A DNA stretch of 64,000 nt from Palsa-870 sp039935415. Lineage in GTDB: Bacteria > Chloroflexota > Dormibacteria > Dormibacterales > Dormibacteraceae. This document shows, in pieces, positions 41,140 to 49,006 of the stretch. Location of the stretch: assembly GCA_039935415.1 (NCBI GenBank), contig JBDTKH010000010.1:5185-69184 (forward strand), given 5' to 3'. The notes under the pieces were generated by a model. The model searched no databases. It was not told the DNA's origin and was given only the letters and a program-made list of their open reading frames with translations. The translations under genes were made by a program, and so were the position numbers. How positions within the stretch are numbered: position 1 is the first letter of the stretch; each line of letters begins with the position of its first letter.

Positions 41140-41185
41140 GCCCTCTCCCGCATGGCGCGAGAGGGTCAGGGTGAGAGGCCATGCC
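41140..41185 (+). repeat. REP-like palindrome after the MoaD-like gene
   Basis: CCCTCTCCCGC ... GCGAGAGGGTCAGGGTGAGAGG, two overlapping inverted repeats. The rest of the ~195 bp gap to the C2H2 gene contains a second GC palindrome (GGCCGG) and no gene. Confidence 0.5.
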
Positions 41186-41328
41186 AGATGTCGGCGAAGA
41201 CGACTGCCCAGCACAGAAACGGGCTGACCCGGCGTCGCGCCCGGAGGCGCGTCGCGTCAGGCCTGGCCGGTCCTTCGGAGTGATTCGGTCCTTGGAGCCG
41301 GCCACCGGCCGAACCTAACAGAAGAGCG

Positions 41329-41508
41329 CTAGGACGTCGGTTGCGGTGGATCGATCTCCGCCGACTCCTCCGGTGTGTCTCCCAACAGGTCCGGAGTCTC
41401 AAGGTCCTTCGCCGGCTTGTCGCCACTGTCCGCGGGGTGCATTTGCTCGATGTGCTTCTTGAGGTCTTCCGGCTTCTTGATGTCCTCGCCGCAGATATCG
41501 CACTTCAT
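41329..41508 (-). CDS. C2H2 zinc-finger mini-protein
   Basis: A 59-residue protein. Its N-terminus is a classical C-x2-C-x12-H-x4-H finger: Cys3, Cys6, His19 and His24 in KCDICGEDIKKPEDLKKHIEQMH. The rest is acidic, proline-rich and probably disordered. AAGGAG lies six bases before ATG 41508, so translation is likely. Bacterial C2H2 proteins of this size may bind DNA or protein. It lies next to the zur gene on the same strand, which may be coincidence or a zinc link. Confidence 0.75.
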   Translation of the reverse strand: MKCDICGEDIKKPEDLKKHIEQMHPADSGDKPAKDLETPDLLGDTPEESAEIDPPQPTS

Positions 41509-41545
41509 GAATGACTCCTTCGGGAACGGGTGTGGCAGGGGTGCA

Positions 41546-41962
41546 TCAAGTTTGGCGGTCGCTGCAGTCAGCGCACAGCCCGCCGAAAACGATCCGGTGG
41601 TTGGTGACCTTGAAGCCGGTCAGGCTCTGCACCTGGGCAGATGCATCCTCGAGCACGCAGCCCGGCACCTCGTCGATCCGCCCGCAGCCCTCGCAGCGGA
41701 TGTGCTCGTGGTGATCCTCGCGGACCTCGAATCGCGCCCGCCCGTCCCCGAGGTCGATCCGGTCGAGCACGCCCTGCTTCTCGAGCAGGCCGACCGCCCG
41801 AAAGACGGACGAGTAGTCGGCCGAACCGAGGGTTGAGCTGACCGCCACGTGGAGGTCTTCGATCGACCAGGCGTGCCGGTCCTGCAGCTCGAACAGGCGC
41901 CGAACTTCATCCGTGACCGGGCTGGGCCGAGGCACGAGGCCCAGTATAGTCGCGTTGCGCAT
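41546..41962 (-). CDS. zur: Fur-family metalloregulator, probably Zur
   Basis: A ~138-residue Fur-fold repressor. The winged helix (VRRLFELQDRHAWSIEDLHVAV, SVFRAVGLLEKQGVLDRI) is followed by the metal-sensing motif HHEHIRCEGCGRIDEV and a C-terminal CADC pair that, with CEGC, forms the structural zinc site. It diverges from a zinc-type ABC operon, so Zur is the likely identity. ATG 41962 is used because the open frame beyond it runs through the znuA gene. Its start lies inside an array of TTGCGCAT-like sites, which fits autoregulation. Confidence 0.85.
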   Translation of the reverse strand: MRNATILGLVPRPSPVTDEVRRLFELQDRHAWSIEDLHVAVSSTLGSADYSSVFRAVGLLEKQGVLDRIDLGDGRARFEVREDHHEHIRCEGCGRIDEVPGCVLEDASAQVQSLTGFKVTNHRIVFGGLCADCSDRQT

Positions 41963-42002
41963 AGATCTTGCGCATGTAGTTTGTGCAATACTCTTGCGCA
42001 TC
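41955..42002. promoter_or_regulatory. Four-site operator array between zur and znuA
   Basis: Four 8-mers (TTGCGCAT, TTGCGCAT, TTGTGCAA, TTGCGCAT) repeat with a 13-bp period across the divergent promoter region. TGCGCA is itself palindromic. The array overlaps both gene starts, so a bound repressor would block both. Zur is the obvious candidate, but the motif differs from known Zur boxes. Coordinates may be off by one. Confidence 0.7.
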
Positions 42003-42908
42003 TTGATCTCGCTCAAGACGGCCGGCGTTGGGGCAACAGCGATGCTGGCGATGTCGGCGGCTTCGTGTGGGCTGAGCCCGACACCGTCCGGCAGCGCCGG
42101 CTCGAAGGTGCAAGTCGTCGCGGCTGAAAACTTCTGGGGGAGCCTCGCCGCCCAGATCGGCGGCGAGCGCGCACACGTGACCAGCATCATCTCCAACCCC
42201 GACACCGACCCCCACGCCTACGAGGCGACACCGAGCGACGCGCGCCTCATGGCTCGGGCCGCGTACGTGATCGTCAACGGCGCGGGCTACGACCCCTGGG
42301 CCACAAAGCTGCTTGGCGCCAACCCCGTGTCCGGCCGCATCGTCCTGACGATCGGTGACCTGTTCGGCAAGAAGGACGGGGACAACCCGCACATGTGGTA
42401 CTCGCCTCCCTACGTCGACGGGGTGGTCGACCGCATCGCGTCCGACCTTGCCAGGATCGATGCCGCCGGCGCGTCCTATTTCGAGCAGCAGGGGACCGCC
42501 TACCGGACGGTCGCGCTCAACGGCTACCACGACACCATCAACACGATCAAGCAGAAATACGCCGGCACGAAGATCGGCGCGAGCGAGAGCATCGTGTCCT
42601 ACCTCGCCGACGGTCTGGGCCTGGACCTGATCACCCCTTACAACTACCTGAAGGCGATCAGCGCAGGCACGGATCCCAGCGCCCTCGACAAGGCCAGGGT
42701 CGAGAGCCAGATCGCGAACAGGGAGATCAACGTCTTCGTCTTCAACTCGCAGAACTCGACGCCCGACGTCCAGTCGCTAGTCAGCCAGGCCAGGGGGAGG
42801 GGGATACCGGTCACCACCGTGACGGAGACCCTCGCCCCAGCAAACGCCACGTTCCAGGATTGGCAGACCGGCCAGCTCAAAAACCTGCTGACCGCGCTCG
42901 GCGGATGA
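42003..42908 (+). CDS. znuA: Zinc ABC transporter substrate-binding lipoprotein
   Basis: A ~301-residue cluster A-I metal-binding lipoprotein. The start has a basic residue, a hydrophobic core (AGVGATAMLAM) and the lipobox SAASC. Metal-binding residues are seen as His in DTDPHAYE, His in DNPHMWYSPPY, and further ligands expected in ESIVSYLADG and the C-terminal TVTETLAP region. There is no His-rich loop. It captures Zn2+ (or Mn2+) outside the cell and delivers it to the permease. TTG 42003 gives the best signal peptide; longer starts would pass through the operator. First gene of the four-gene operon. Confidence 0.88.
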   Translation: MISLKTAGVGATAMLAMSAASCGLSPTPSGSAGSKVQVVAAENFWGSLAAQIGGERAHVTSIISNPDTDPHAYEATPSDARLMARAAYVIVNGAGYDPWATKLLGANPVSGRIVLTIGDLFGKKDGDNPHMWYSPPYVDGVVDRIASDLARIDAAGASYFEQQGTAYRTVALNGYHDTINTIKQKYAGTKIGASESIVSYLADGLGLDLITPYNYLKAISAGTDPSALDKARVESQIANREINVFVFNSQNSTPDVQSLVSQARGRGIPVTTVTETLAPANATFQDWQTGQLKNLLTALGG

Positions 42909-43754
42909 ATGATCATGGCCCACGTGATCGAGGAAGAAGCGCTCCAGCCCACGGCCAAGGCGGTCGTCTTCAAGGACGCGGCGATCCGTCTCGGTCACCG
43001 GTATGTCTGGCGGGGCGTCAACCTCGAGATCCAGGCCGGCGAGTTCGTCGCGATCCTGGGCCCCAACGGCGCGGGCAAGTCGACGCTGCTGAAAGCGCTG
43101 CTCGGCGTCCTGCCTTTGACCGAAGGCAGCGTGAGCGTCTTCGGCGAGCCCGTGCACCGCGGCAACGACGAGGTCGGCTATCTGCCGCAGCGTCGCCGCT
43201 TCGACGCCGACCTCCGCATTCGGGCGGTCGACCTGGTGCGTCTCGGCCTCGACGGCGCTCACTGGGGCGTGCCGCTTCCGGGCAAGAGCCAGGAGTTCAA
43301 ACAGGCGCAGGTCGCCGAGATGATCAGGCTCGTCGGCGCCGAGGCTTACGCGGATCGGCCGATCGGCGAGCTTTCGGGCGGCGAGCAGCAGCGCATCCTC
43401 ATCGCCCAGGCTCTCGTCACCGGGGCGAAGATGCTGGTGCTGGACGAGCCCCTGGAGAGCCTCGACCTCAACAACCAGCAGGCGATCTCGAGCCTCATCC
43501 AGCGCATCTGCCAGCAGCATGGCGTGACCGTCCTTCTGGTCGCCCACGACGTCAACCCGATCCTTCCCTTCGTGGATCGCGTGGTCTACGTGGCCGGCGG
43601 CCGCCTGCTCTCGGGCAAACCGGAGGAAGTGATCAACACCGAGACCCTGACCGACCTGTACGGCGCCCCGGTCGAGGTGCTGACGACCAGCGACGGACGC
43701 ATCGTCGTGGTCGGCCAGCACGAGCCGGTCAGCTACCACGGCCACGATGCCTGA
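42909..43754 (+). CDS. znuC: Zinc ABC transporter ATP-binding protein
   Basis: A 281-residue ATPase with Walker A GPNGAGKST, Q-loop YLPQRRRFD, signature LSGGEQQRILIAQAL, Walker B MLVLDEP and H-loop LLVAHDV. It has a ~17-residue N-terminal extension and a ~50-residue C-terminal extension with VGQHEPVSYHGHDA, whose three histidines may bind metal. It starts directly after the znuA stop and overlaps the first permease by eight bases. It powers zinc (or manganese) import. Confidence 0.92.
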   Translation: MIMAHVIEEEALQPTAKAVVFKDAAIRLGHRYVWRGVNLEIQAGEFVAILGPNGAGKSTLLKALLGVLPLTEGSVSVFGEPVHRGNDEVGYLPQRRRFDADLRIRAVDLVRLGLDGAHWGVPLPGKSQEFKQAQVAEMIRLVGAEAYADRPIGELSGGEQQRILIAQALVTGAKMLVLDEPLESLDLNNQQAISSLIQRICQQHGVTVLLVAHDVNPILPFVDRVVYVAGGRLLSGKPEEVINTETLTDLYGAPVEVLTTSDGRIVVVGQHEPVSYHGHDA

Positions 43755-44649
43755 CCAGGGCGCGTCCTGGGACCTGCTCGCCGACCTGCAGCTGTTGCTG
43801 CAGTTCCACTTCATGCAGAACGCCCTGATCGCGGGGACGCTGGTCGCACTCCTGGCTGGCGCTGCCGGTTACTTCGTGGTCCTCCGGGGGCAGAGCTTTG
43901 TCGCCCACATGCTGTCCCAGGTGGGGTTTCCGGGCGCCGCCGCCGCGGTGCTCCTCGGCCTTCCGCCAGTGCTCGGCCTCATCGCCTTCTGCCTCGCTGC
44001 GGCGCTCGGCATCGGCTGGATGGGACGCGACCTCGACGCCGGTCATCGCGCCGAATCCGCGGCCGTGGGCAGCATCCTCGCCTTCTCGCTCGGCCTCGGC
44101 CTGCTCTTCTTTCGCCTTTACGCCGGCAGCGCACAGGGCATCTACGGGTTTCTCTTCGGCACCATCCTCGGTATTTCCGATCGAGACGTGCAGGTCACCC
44201 TGGCCGTTGCCATCGCGGGCATCGTCGCCCTTGCGGTCATAGCGCGTCCGCTCGTTTTCGCCTCGGTCGACCCCGACGTTGCGGAGACACGCGGCGTCCC
44301 TGTTCGCGCCCTGTCGCTTGCCTTCCTGTTGATCCTCGCGTTCGCGGTTGCGATCACGGTCCAGATCGTCGGGACGCTGCTGATCTTCGCGCTGCTGGTC
44401 ACGCCGGGAGCGGCAGCTCTGCAGTTGACGGCCCGCCCCGCCCGGGGTCTCTGGCTGAGCATCGGTCTCTCGCTCGCCTTCACCTGGGCCGGTCTCGCGC
44501 TCGCCTATTTCAGCGACTACCCCGTCGGCTTCTTCATCACCTCGCTCGCCTTCGGGACGTACGTGGCGATCCGCGCCGCGAAGTTGTTGATCACACGCTT
44601 CTCGAATCGAGTCGAAGCGCCGGCGCTTTTCAAGGTTGGAGCGTCGTGA
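43747..44649 (+). CDS. znuB: Zinc ABC transporter permease, subunit 1
   Basis: A 300-residue ABC-3 family permease with eight to nine helices. It carries the cytoplasmic coupling region (VFASVDPDVAETRGVPVRALSLAFLLILA) and GTLLIFALLVTPGAAALQL, both conserved in ZnuB/MntB proteins. N-terminal FMQNALIAGTLVALLAGAAGYFVVLRG matches the first helices. It is clearly paralogous to the next gene, with which it overlaps by four bases, so the transporter is probably a heterodimer. Confidence 0.9.
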   Translation: MPDQGASWDLLADLQLLLQFHFMQNALIAGTLVALLAGAAGYFVVLRGQSFVAHMLSQVGFPGAAAAVLLGLPPVLGLIAFCLAAALGIGWMGRDLDAGHRAESAAVGSILAFSLGLGLLFFRLYAGSAQGIYGFLFGTILGISDRDVQVTLAVAIAGIVALAVIARPLVFASVDPDVAETRGVPVRALSLAFLLILAFAVAITVQIVGTLLIFALLVTPGAAALQLTARPARGLWLSIGLSLAFTWAGLALAYFSDYPVGFFITSLAFGTYVAIRAAKLLITRFSNRVEAPALFKVGAS

Positions 44650-45533
44650 TGCTGGCCGCGTCAGCCTTCTCGTCCAACCCGATACAGGACCTCCAGTCGA
44701 TCCTCGCCCTCGACTTCATGCGCAACGCCTTTCTCGCCGGGGGCTGCATCGCCTCTGCCGCCGGTCTGGTCGGCTACTTCGTGGTGCTGCGCAACCAGGT
44801 GTTCACCACCGACGCACTGGGCCACGTCGCCTTCACGGGCAGTCTGGGAGGCCTGCTGGCCGGGCTGAACCTGCTGGTCGGCCTCTTCGGCAGCTGCATC
44901 GCGGTCGCCCTCGCGATCGGAACCCTCGGCGGGCGTGGCCGCGGGCGCGACGTCGCCATCGGAACCGTGTTCGCGTGGGTGCTCGGGGTTGGCGTCCTGT
45001 TCCTCAGCCTCTACACGACCTCGTTCAGCGCCGCCGCCGGCAGCGTCGGCGTGAGCGTGCTCTTCGGATCGATCCTGGGCCTGCAGTCCTCGCAGGTGAT
45101 CGTGGCCTCGCTGGCCGGCGTTGCCACTGTGGTGGTCACCCTCGCGGTGGCCCGACCGCTGCTCTTCACCAGCGTCGATCCCGACGTGGCGCTGGCTAGG
45201 GGCGTGCCCACGCGCGCCCTCACCGCGGTCTTCATGATCGTGGTCGCGGTTACGGTGGCGGAGTCGGTCCAGGCGGTAGGGGCGCTCCTCATCTTCGCGC
45301 TGATGGTGACCCCGGCCGCGGTCGCCATGAACCTGAGCTCGAGGCCGTGGCTCGGCATGCTGCTCTCAGCAGGCATCGCGCTGGCGGTGGTGTGGACCGG
45401 CTTGGTCCTGGCCTTCTACATCGACTACCCGGCGAGCTTCTTCATCACGACGCTTGCCTTCGCCGCGTACCTGGCATCGCATCTCGTGCGCCGCGTTGGA
45501 ACGCTGGCCAACAGTTCCCTGCGGGCTTCCTGA
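44646..45533 (+). CDS. Zinc ABC transporter permease, subunit 2
   Basis: A 295-residue ABC-3 family permease, paralogue of the upstream gene. It begins FMRNAFLAGGCIASAAGLVGYFVVLRNQVFTTDALGHVAF and contains LLFTSVDPDVALARGVPTRALTAVFMI and GALLIFALMVTPAAVAMNL. Presence of two distinct permeases in one operon, as in some Actinobacteria and Chloroflexota, suggests a heterodimeric channel. Last gene of the operon; no terminator is obvious before the convergent gene. Confidence 0.88.
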   Translation: MMLAASAFSSNPIQDLQSILALDFMRNAFLAGGCIASAAGLVGYFVVLRNQVFTTDALGHVAFTGSLGGLLAGLNLLVGLFGSCIAVALAIGTLGGRGRGRDVAIGTVFAWVLGVGVLFLSLYTTSFSAAAGSVGVSVLFGSILGLQSSQVIVASLAGVATVVVTLAVARPLLFTSVDPDVALARGVPTRALTAVFMIVVAVTVAESVQAVGALLIFALMVTPAAVAMNLSSRPWLGMLLSAGIALAVVWTGLVLAFYIDYPASFFITTLAFAAYLASHLVRRVGTLANSSLRAS

Positions 45534-45598
45534 TCCCGGCTCCGAGGCGACTCGTCGATGTTTCCGGCTCAGGCGAAGCTGGCGCGTGCCCACGGCTG

Positions 45599-45850
45599 CT
45601 AGAACCGAGCGTTGAAGACCCAACCGAAGACGACCAGGAGAACGACGGTCGATGCAGCGGTGATCCGCGGGTGGCGGAGCCAGCGAGCCCCCTCGGTAGT
45701 CTTCTGCATGCCGTCGAGAACCCGCGCCTTCAGCCCTCCCTGTTGTGCACGGCCCCGTAACACCCAGATGACCGTCTGTGACGCGATCAATGCCCCGGCG
45801 ACCGCGAACGACAGGATGTAGCCATGAGGGTCAGTTAGCCAGGCGGGCAT
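45599..45850 (-). CDS. Small two-helix membrane protein
   Basis: An ~83-residue protein with helices ILSFAVAGALIASQTVIWVL and ITAASTVVLLVVFGWVF, linked by a basic cytoplasmic loop (RGRAQQGGLKARVLDGMQKTTEGARWLRHP). ATG 45850 or the preceding TTG 45853 may start it. It lies between the zinc operon and recQ, converging on the former. Function unknown. Confidence 0.6.
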   Translation of the reverse strand: MPAWLTDPHGYILSFAVAGALIASQTVIWVLRGRAQQGGLKARVLDGMQKTTEGARWLRHPRITAASTVVLLVVFGWVFNARF

Positions 45851-45924
45851 CAAGCCAGTCTATGAGCCCGCCAGCACCGACATGTTTGCTTTGGCGCCCT
45901 TCGTTCAAACAGAGACATCGCCTT

Positions 45925-47703
45925 TCAGGCCGGCGTCGCTCGCAGCACCTCCAGGACCTCTTCGCCGTACCGCCGCAGCTTTGAGTCCCCTACGCCCGGA
46001 ACCCGCAGCAGATCGGCCAGGCTGGCCGGCCGCGCCGCCGCGATCGCGGCGAGCGTGGCGTCATGAAAGACCACGTACGCCGGCACGCTGGAGGCCCGGG
46101 CGGTCTCCAGCCTCCACTGGCGCAGCCGGTCGAGGGTTTCGACAGGGATGTCGGAGGCGCCGACCTTCACCGTAGTGGGCAGCATGATCACCGGCGCCGC
46201 CTCTCGCGTGAGCGCCGCTCGGCCTGCTGTCGTGAGCTCAACCACCGGATACTCGCCTGCGCTCTGCCGCGCGAGGCCCTCTGCGATCAGCCCCGCCAGG
46301 AGCTGTCGGATCCGTTCCTCTTTCCATCCTTTGAGCACTGCGTGGAAGCTCAGCTCCTGGACCCACGTCTGCTCGGCGGACCACTTTGTGCGGCGGCCGC
46401 CGAGGACCGCGGCGACATTGGCGAGCCCCACCCGGCCGCTGAACCGGGCGACCGCCGCGAGCGCAGCGCGCACCGCCTCGACGGGTGCCGGCTCCTCCGG
46501 AGCCCGGGTCGTGAGGCAGTTGTCGCACGCCGCACACGTGCGCGCCACGCCCTGCTCGCCGAAGTAGTCGGCGATCCGCGCGTGCCGGCACTCCCGCATC
46601 TCGGCGTACGCCATCATCTGCGCGAGCCGCGCGTAGGCGTGGTCTTTGAGCGGCGACCCGTCCTCGAGGCCTGACTGCTCGATGAAGAACGCCTGGAGGT
46701 CGCGGTCCGCCGGGCTGTAAAGGAGCGTGCACTCGGCAGGCCGACCGTCCCGCCCGGCGCGTCCCGCCTCCTGGTAGTACGCCTCGAGGCTGCCCGGGAG
46801 GTGGTAGTGGATGACGCGCCGGATGCCGGCGATGTCCACGCCCATGCCGAACGCCGACGTCGCGATCACGACTTGCGCCCGCCCGGCGGTGAAGTCCTCC
46901 TGCACCCGTCGACGCACCGCGGCGTCCTGGCGGCCGTGGTAGCACGCGGCGCCGATCTCGGCTGCCACCTCTTCGGCGGCCGCAACCGTGCCGACGTACA
47001 CGAGGGCCTGCTCCGTCGCGCTCGCGAGAAGCGTCCTCAACTGGTCGCGCTTGGCCCGGTCGCCGCGGCAGCGGATCACCGAGAGGGTCAGCGTCGGCCG
47101 GTTGAAGCCGGTGACCGAGACGAACGGTTCGCGCAGCTGAAGGCTGGCGACGATGTCGTCTCGGACTGGCGGTGTCGCCGTCGCCGTGAACGCCGCGACA
47201 GGCGGGCGCCCGCAGGCGGCGATCGCCGCTCCGAGCAGTCGATAGTCGGGCCGGAAGTCGTGGCCCCAGGTGGAGATGCAGTGCGCCTCGTCGACGACGA
47301 CGCGACGAACGCGGAGCTCGGCCAGGCGGTCGATGAATCCCGGGCGACTGAAGCGCTCGGGCGCCAGGAACAGGAGCCGGTACTCGCCGGCTATGGCCCG
47401 CCGCAGCCTTTCGACCTGCTCGGGGCGTTCGAGCGATGAGTTGATGAACGTCGCCGCCACGTTCCGCTCCGTGAGCCGGTCGACCTGGTCCTTCATCAGC
47501 GCGATGAGCGGCGACACCACCATCGTCAGGCCACCCTCGACGACGGCGGGCACCCAGTAGCTGATGCTCTTTCCCGAGCCGGTCGGCGCGACCGAAAGAA
47601 CGTCTCGGCCGTCGAGCATCGCGGCCACCACGTCGGCCTGGCCGAGCCGGAACTCGTGAAGGCCGAATACCTCTTTCAGCGCGCGCTCGGCTCTGGAGAT
47701 CAC
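45925..47703 (-). CDS. recQ: RecQ-type ATP-dependent DNA helicase
   Basis: A 592-residue superfamily 2 helicase. Motif 0 (FRLGQADVVAAMLDG), Walker A APTGSGKSISY, DEAH box VVDEAHCISTWGHDFRPDY, motif III TATATP, and motifs V/VI (ATSAFGMGVDIAGIRRVIHYHLPGSLEAYYQEAGRAGRDG) are complete. The RecQ zinc site (CRHARI, CAACDNC) and RQC winged helix follow. An HRDC domain closes it (RASSVPAYVVFHDATLAAIAAARP). It unwinds recombination and replication intermediates 3'-5'. ATG 47703 fits; the gene stands alone. Confidence 0.95.
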   Translation of the reverse strand: MISRAERALKEVFGLHEFRLGQADVVAAMLDGRDVLSVAPTGSGKSISYWVPAVVEGGLTMVVSPLIALMKDQVDRLTERNVAATFINSSLERPEQVERLRRAIAGEYRLLFLAPERFSRPGFIDRLAELRVRRVVVDEAHCISTWGHDFRPDYRLLGAAIAACGRPPVAAFTATATPPVRDDIVASLQLREPFVSVTGFNRPTLTLSVIRCRGDRAKRDQLRTLLASATEQALVYVGTVAAAEEVAAEIGAACYHGRQDAAVRRRVQEDFTAGRAQVVIATSAFGMGVDIAGIRRVIHYHLPGSLEAYYQEAGRAGRDGRPAECTLLYSPADRDLQAFFIEQSGLEDGSPLKDHAYARLAQMMAYAEMRECRHARIADYFGEQGVARTCAACDNCLTTRAPEEPAPVEAVRAALAAVARFSGRVGLANVAAVLGGRRTKWSAEQTWVQELSFHAVLKGWKEERIRQLLAGLIAEGLARQSAGEYPVVELTTAGRAALTREAAPVIMLPTTVKVGASDIPVETLDRLRQWRLETARASSVPAYVVFHDATLAAIAAARPASLADLLRVPGVGDSKLRRYGEEVLEVLRATPA

Positions 47704-47768
47704 CCCATGAGTCTGATCGAGCCGGCCGTCAAAGACAGTCGGCTTTACCCGTTGTTAGGCTGACCCTG

Positions 47769-48380
47769 GTGGCTGGTACCAGGACTCAAGAGCAGCCCGA
47801 GCTGCTCGTTCGCGATAAGGCAGCGTGGCGAAAGTGGCTTGGCGCGAATCACGCGAAGTCTGAAGGCGTCAGGCTCGTCCTCGCGAAAAAGGGCACGACG
47901 AAACCGACGCGACTTTCCTACGCCGAGGCGGTCGAAGAGGCGCTCGCCCACGGTTGGATCGACGGCCAGGCGAAGCGGCGCGATGAGGCGAGCTGGACCC
48001 AACGCTTCACGCCGCGGCGCAAGCGCAGCGTGTGGTCGAAGCGCAACACGATCATCGCCGAGCGCCTCATCAGCGAAAAGCGAATGCACTCCGCAGGCCT
48101 CGCCGAGGTCGATCGCGCCAGGTCGGACGGCCGCTGGAACGCGGCCTATGACGGTCCCGCCACCATTGAGGTTCCCGACGACCTCGCCGCAGCTCTTGCT
48201 GGGAAGCCGGCGGCGAAGGCGATGTTCGCGATCCTCTCTTCGATCAACCGTTACGCGGTCCTCTACAGGATCCAGGGTGCGAAACGCCCGGAGACGCGAG
48301 CCCGCCGGATCGACCAGTTCGTGTCGATGCTGGGGCGAGGCGAAACGGTCTACCCGCAGCGCCAAAAGCTGTCGGGCTGA
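47769..48380 (+). CDS. YdeI/OmpD-associated family protein
   Basis: A 203-residue protein of the YdeI/OmdA family (bacteriocin-protection or stress-related, mechanism unknown). Typical blocks are FRDKAAWRKWLGANHAKSEGVRLVLAKKGT near the start, LSYAEAVEEALAHGWIDGQAKRRDEASWTQRFTPRRKRSVWSK and FAILSSINRYAVLYRIQGAKRPETRARRIDQFVSML. GTG 47769 is the likely start. Unlike the copy at 21095 this one is intact and has no DUF1905 domain. A double palindromic repeat follows its stop. Confidence 0.88.
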   Translation: MAGTRTQEQPELLVRDKAAWRKWLGANHAKSEGVRLVLAKKGTTKPTRLSYAEAVEEALAHGWIDGQAKRRDEASWTQRFTPRRKRSVWSKRNTIIAERLISEKRMHSAGLAEVDRARSDGRWNAAYDGPATIEVPDDLAAALAGKPAAKAMFAILSSINRYAVLYRIQGAKRPETRARRIDQFVSMLGRGETVYPQRQKLSG

Positions 48381-48382
48381 GA

Positions 48383-48431
48383 TACCTCCCCGCCATGCGG
48401 GGAGATCGGCGCAGCGCCAGGTGTCGGAGTG
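48383..48431 (+). repeat. Family A repeat, copy 4a
   Basis: TACCTCCCC-GCCATGC-GGGGAGATCGGCGCAGCGCCAGGTG, a shortened member directly after the YdeI-like gene. Together with copy 4b and the terminator it fills the 337 bp gap 48381-48717; the 48487-48680 stretch holds no gene. Confidence 0.65.
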
Positions 48432-48434
48432 AAA

Positions 48435-48484
48435 TACCTCCCTCCCATATGGGGTGGTCGGCGCGTTAGCGCCGGGTGGGGGTA
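48435..48484 (+). repeat. Family A repeat, copy 4b
   Basis: TACCTCCCTCCCATATGGGGTGGTCGG with the CGCGTTAGCGCCG core and GGTGGGGGT tail. It follows copy 4a in the same orientation. Confidence 0.75.
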
Positions 48485-48682
48485 ACACCCTCTGCATTTC
48501 CTGACAGTTCACAACGGCAAGCTGGTTGCGGGCGGTGTCGCGATGCTCTCCAGGCGGTTTCTGAAGCGCACTTGCCTCTCCCCGCAACGGACACCGTGAA
48601 GGCGAGGGAGCGGGGAGAGCCGACCCGGATCGTGGCCTGACGCCAGGCCCAGTATGGGGAGAGTTTCCCGGAGCCGCCGAGA

Positions 48683-48705
48683 CGGGCCGGGATTGTCCCG
48701 GCCCG
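48683..48705 (-). terminator. Terminator hairpin of the Flp pilin gene
   Basis: CGGGCCGGGA and TCCCGGCCCG form a perfect 10-bp stem around TTG, about 12 bases beyond the pilin stop codon on the minus strand. Confidence 0.65.
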
Positions 48706-48717
48706 ATCAACTGGCGA

Positions 48718-48873
48718 CTAGCCCAGAGCGGCGACGACGTTGGAGAAGACGTTCTGGATCTGGTTTCCCATGGTTAAAAGAATGACGATGACGACGATCG
48801 AAACCAGGACTAGGATCAGGGCGTACTCGACCATCCCCTGACCGCTCTGGCGGCGGTCAATAAGGCGACGCAT
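48718..48873 (-). CDS. Flp family type IVb pilin
   Basis: A 51-residue prepilin of the Flp/Tad type. A short basic leader (RRLIDRRQSGQG) precedes the MVEYALILVLVSIVVIVILLTMG helix; the conserved Glu and Tyr of the E-Y-A-L-I motif are present. Leader peptidase (TadV/CpaA) would cut after the glycine. AAAGGAGG lies nine bases upstream of ATG 48873 and a strong hairpin follows, so it is a well-expressed single gene. No tad assembly genes are in the window; they must lie elsewhere. Confidence 0.88.
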   Translation of the reverse strand: MRRLIDRRQSGQGMVEYALILVLVSIVVIVILLTMGNQIQNVFSNVVAALG

Positions 48874-49006
48874 TTGCTTTTACCTCCTTTCTCGCCGAAG
48901 CGAGCGATGCTGAAACTAACCCGTACAACGCCGCTCTTCACGATTCACGCTTCGATTTGTGTCGATTCTTTGTAATGCATATCATAAGCCCGACTAATAT
49001 GTTGCG

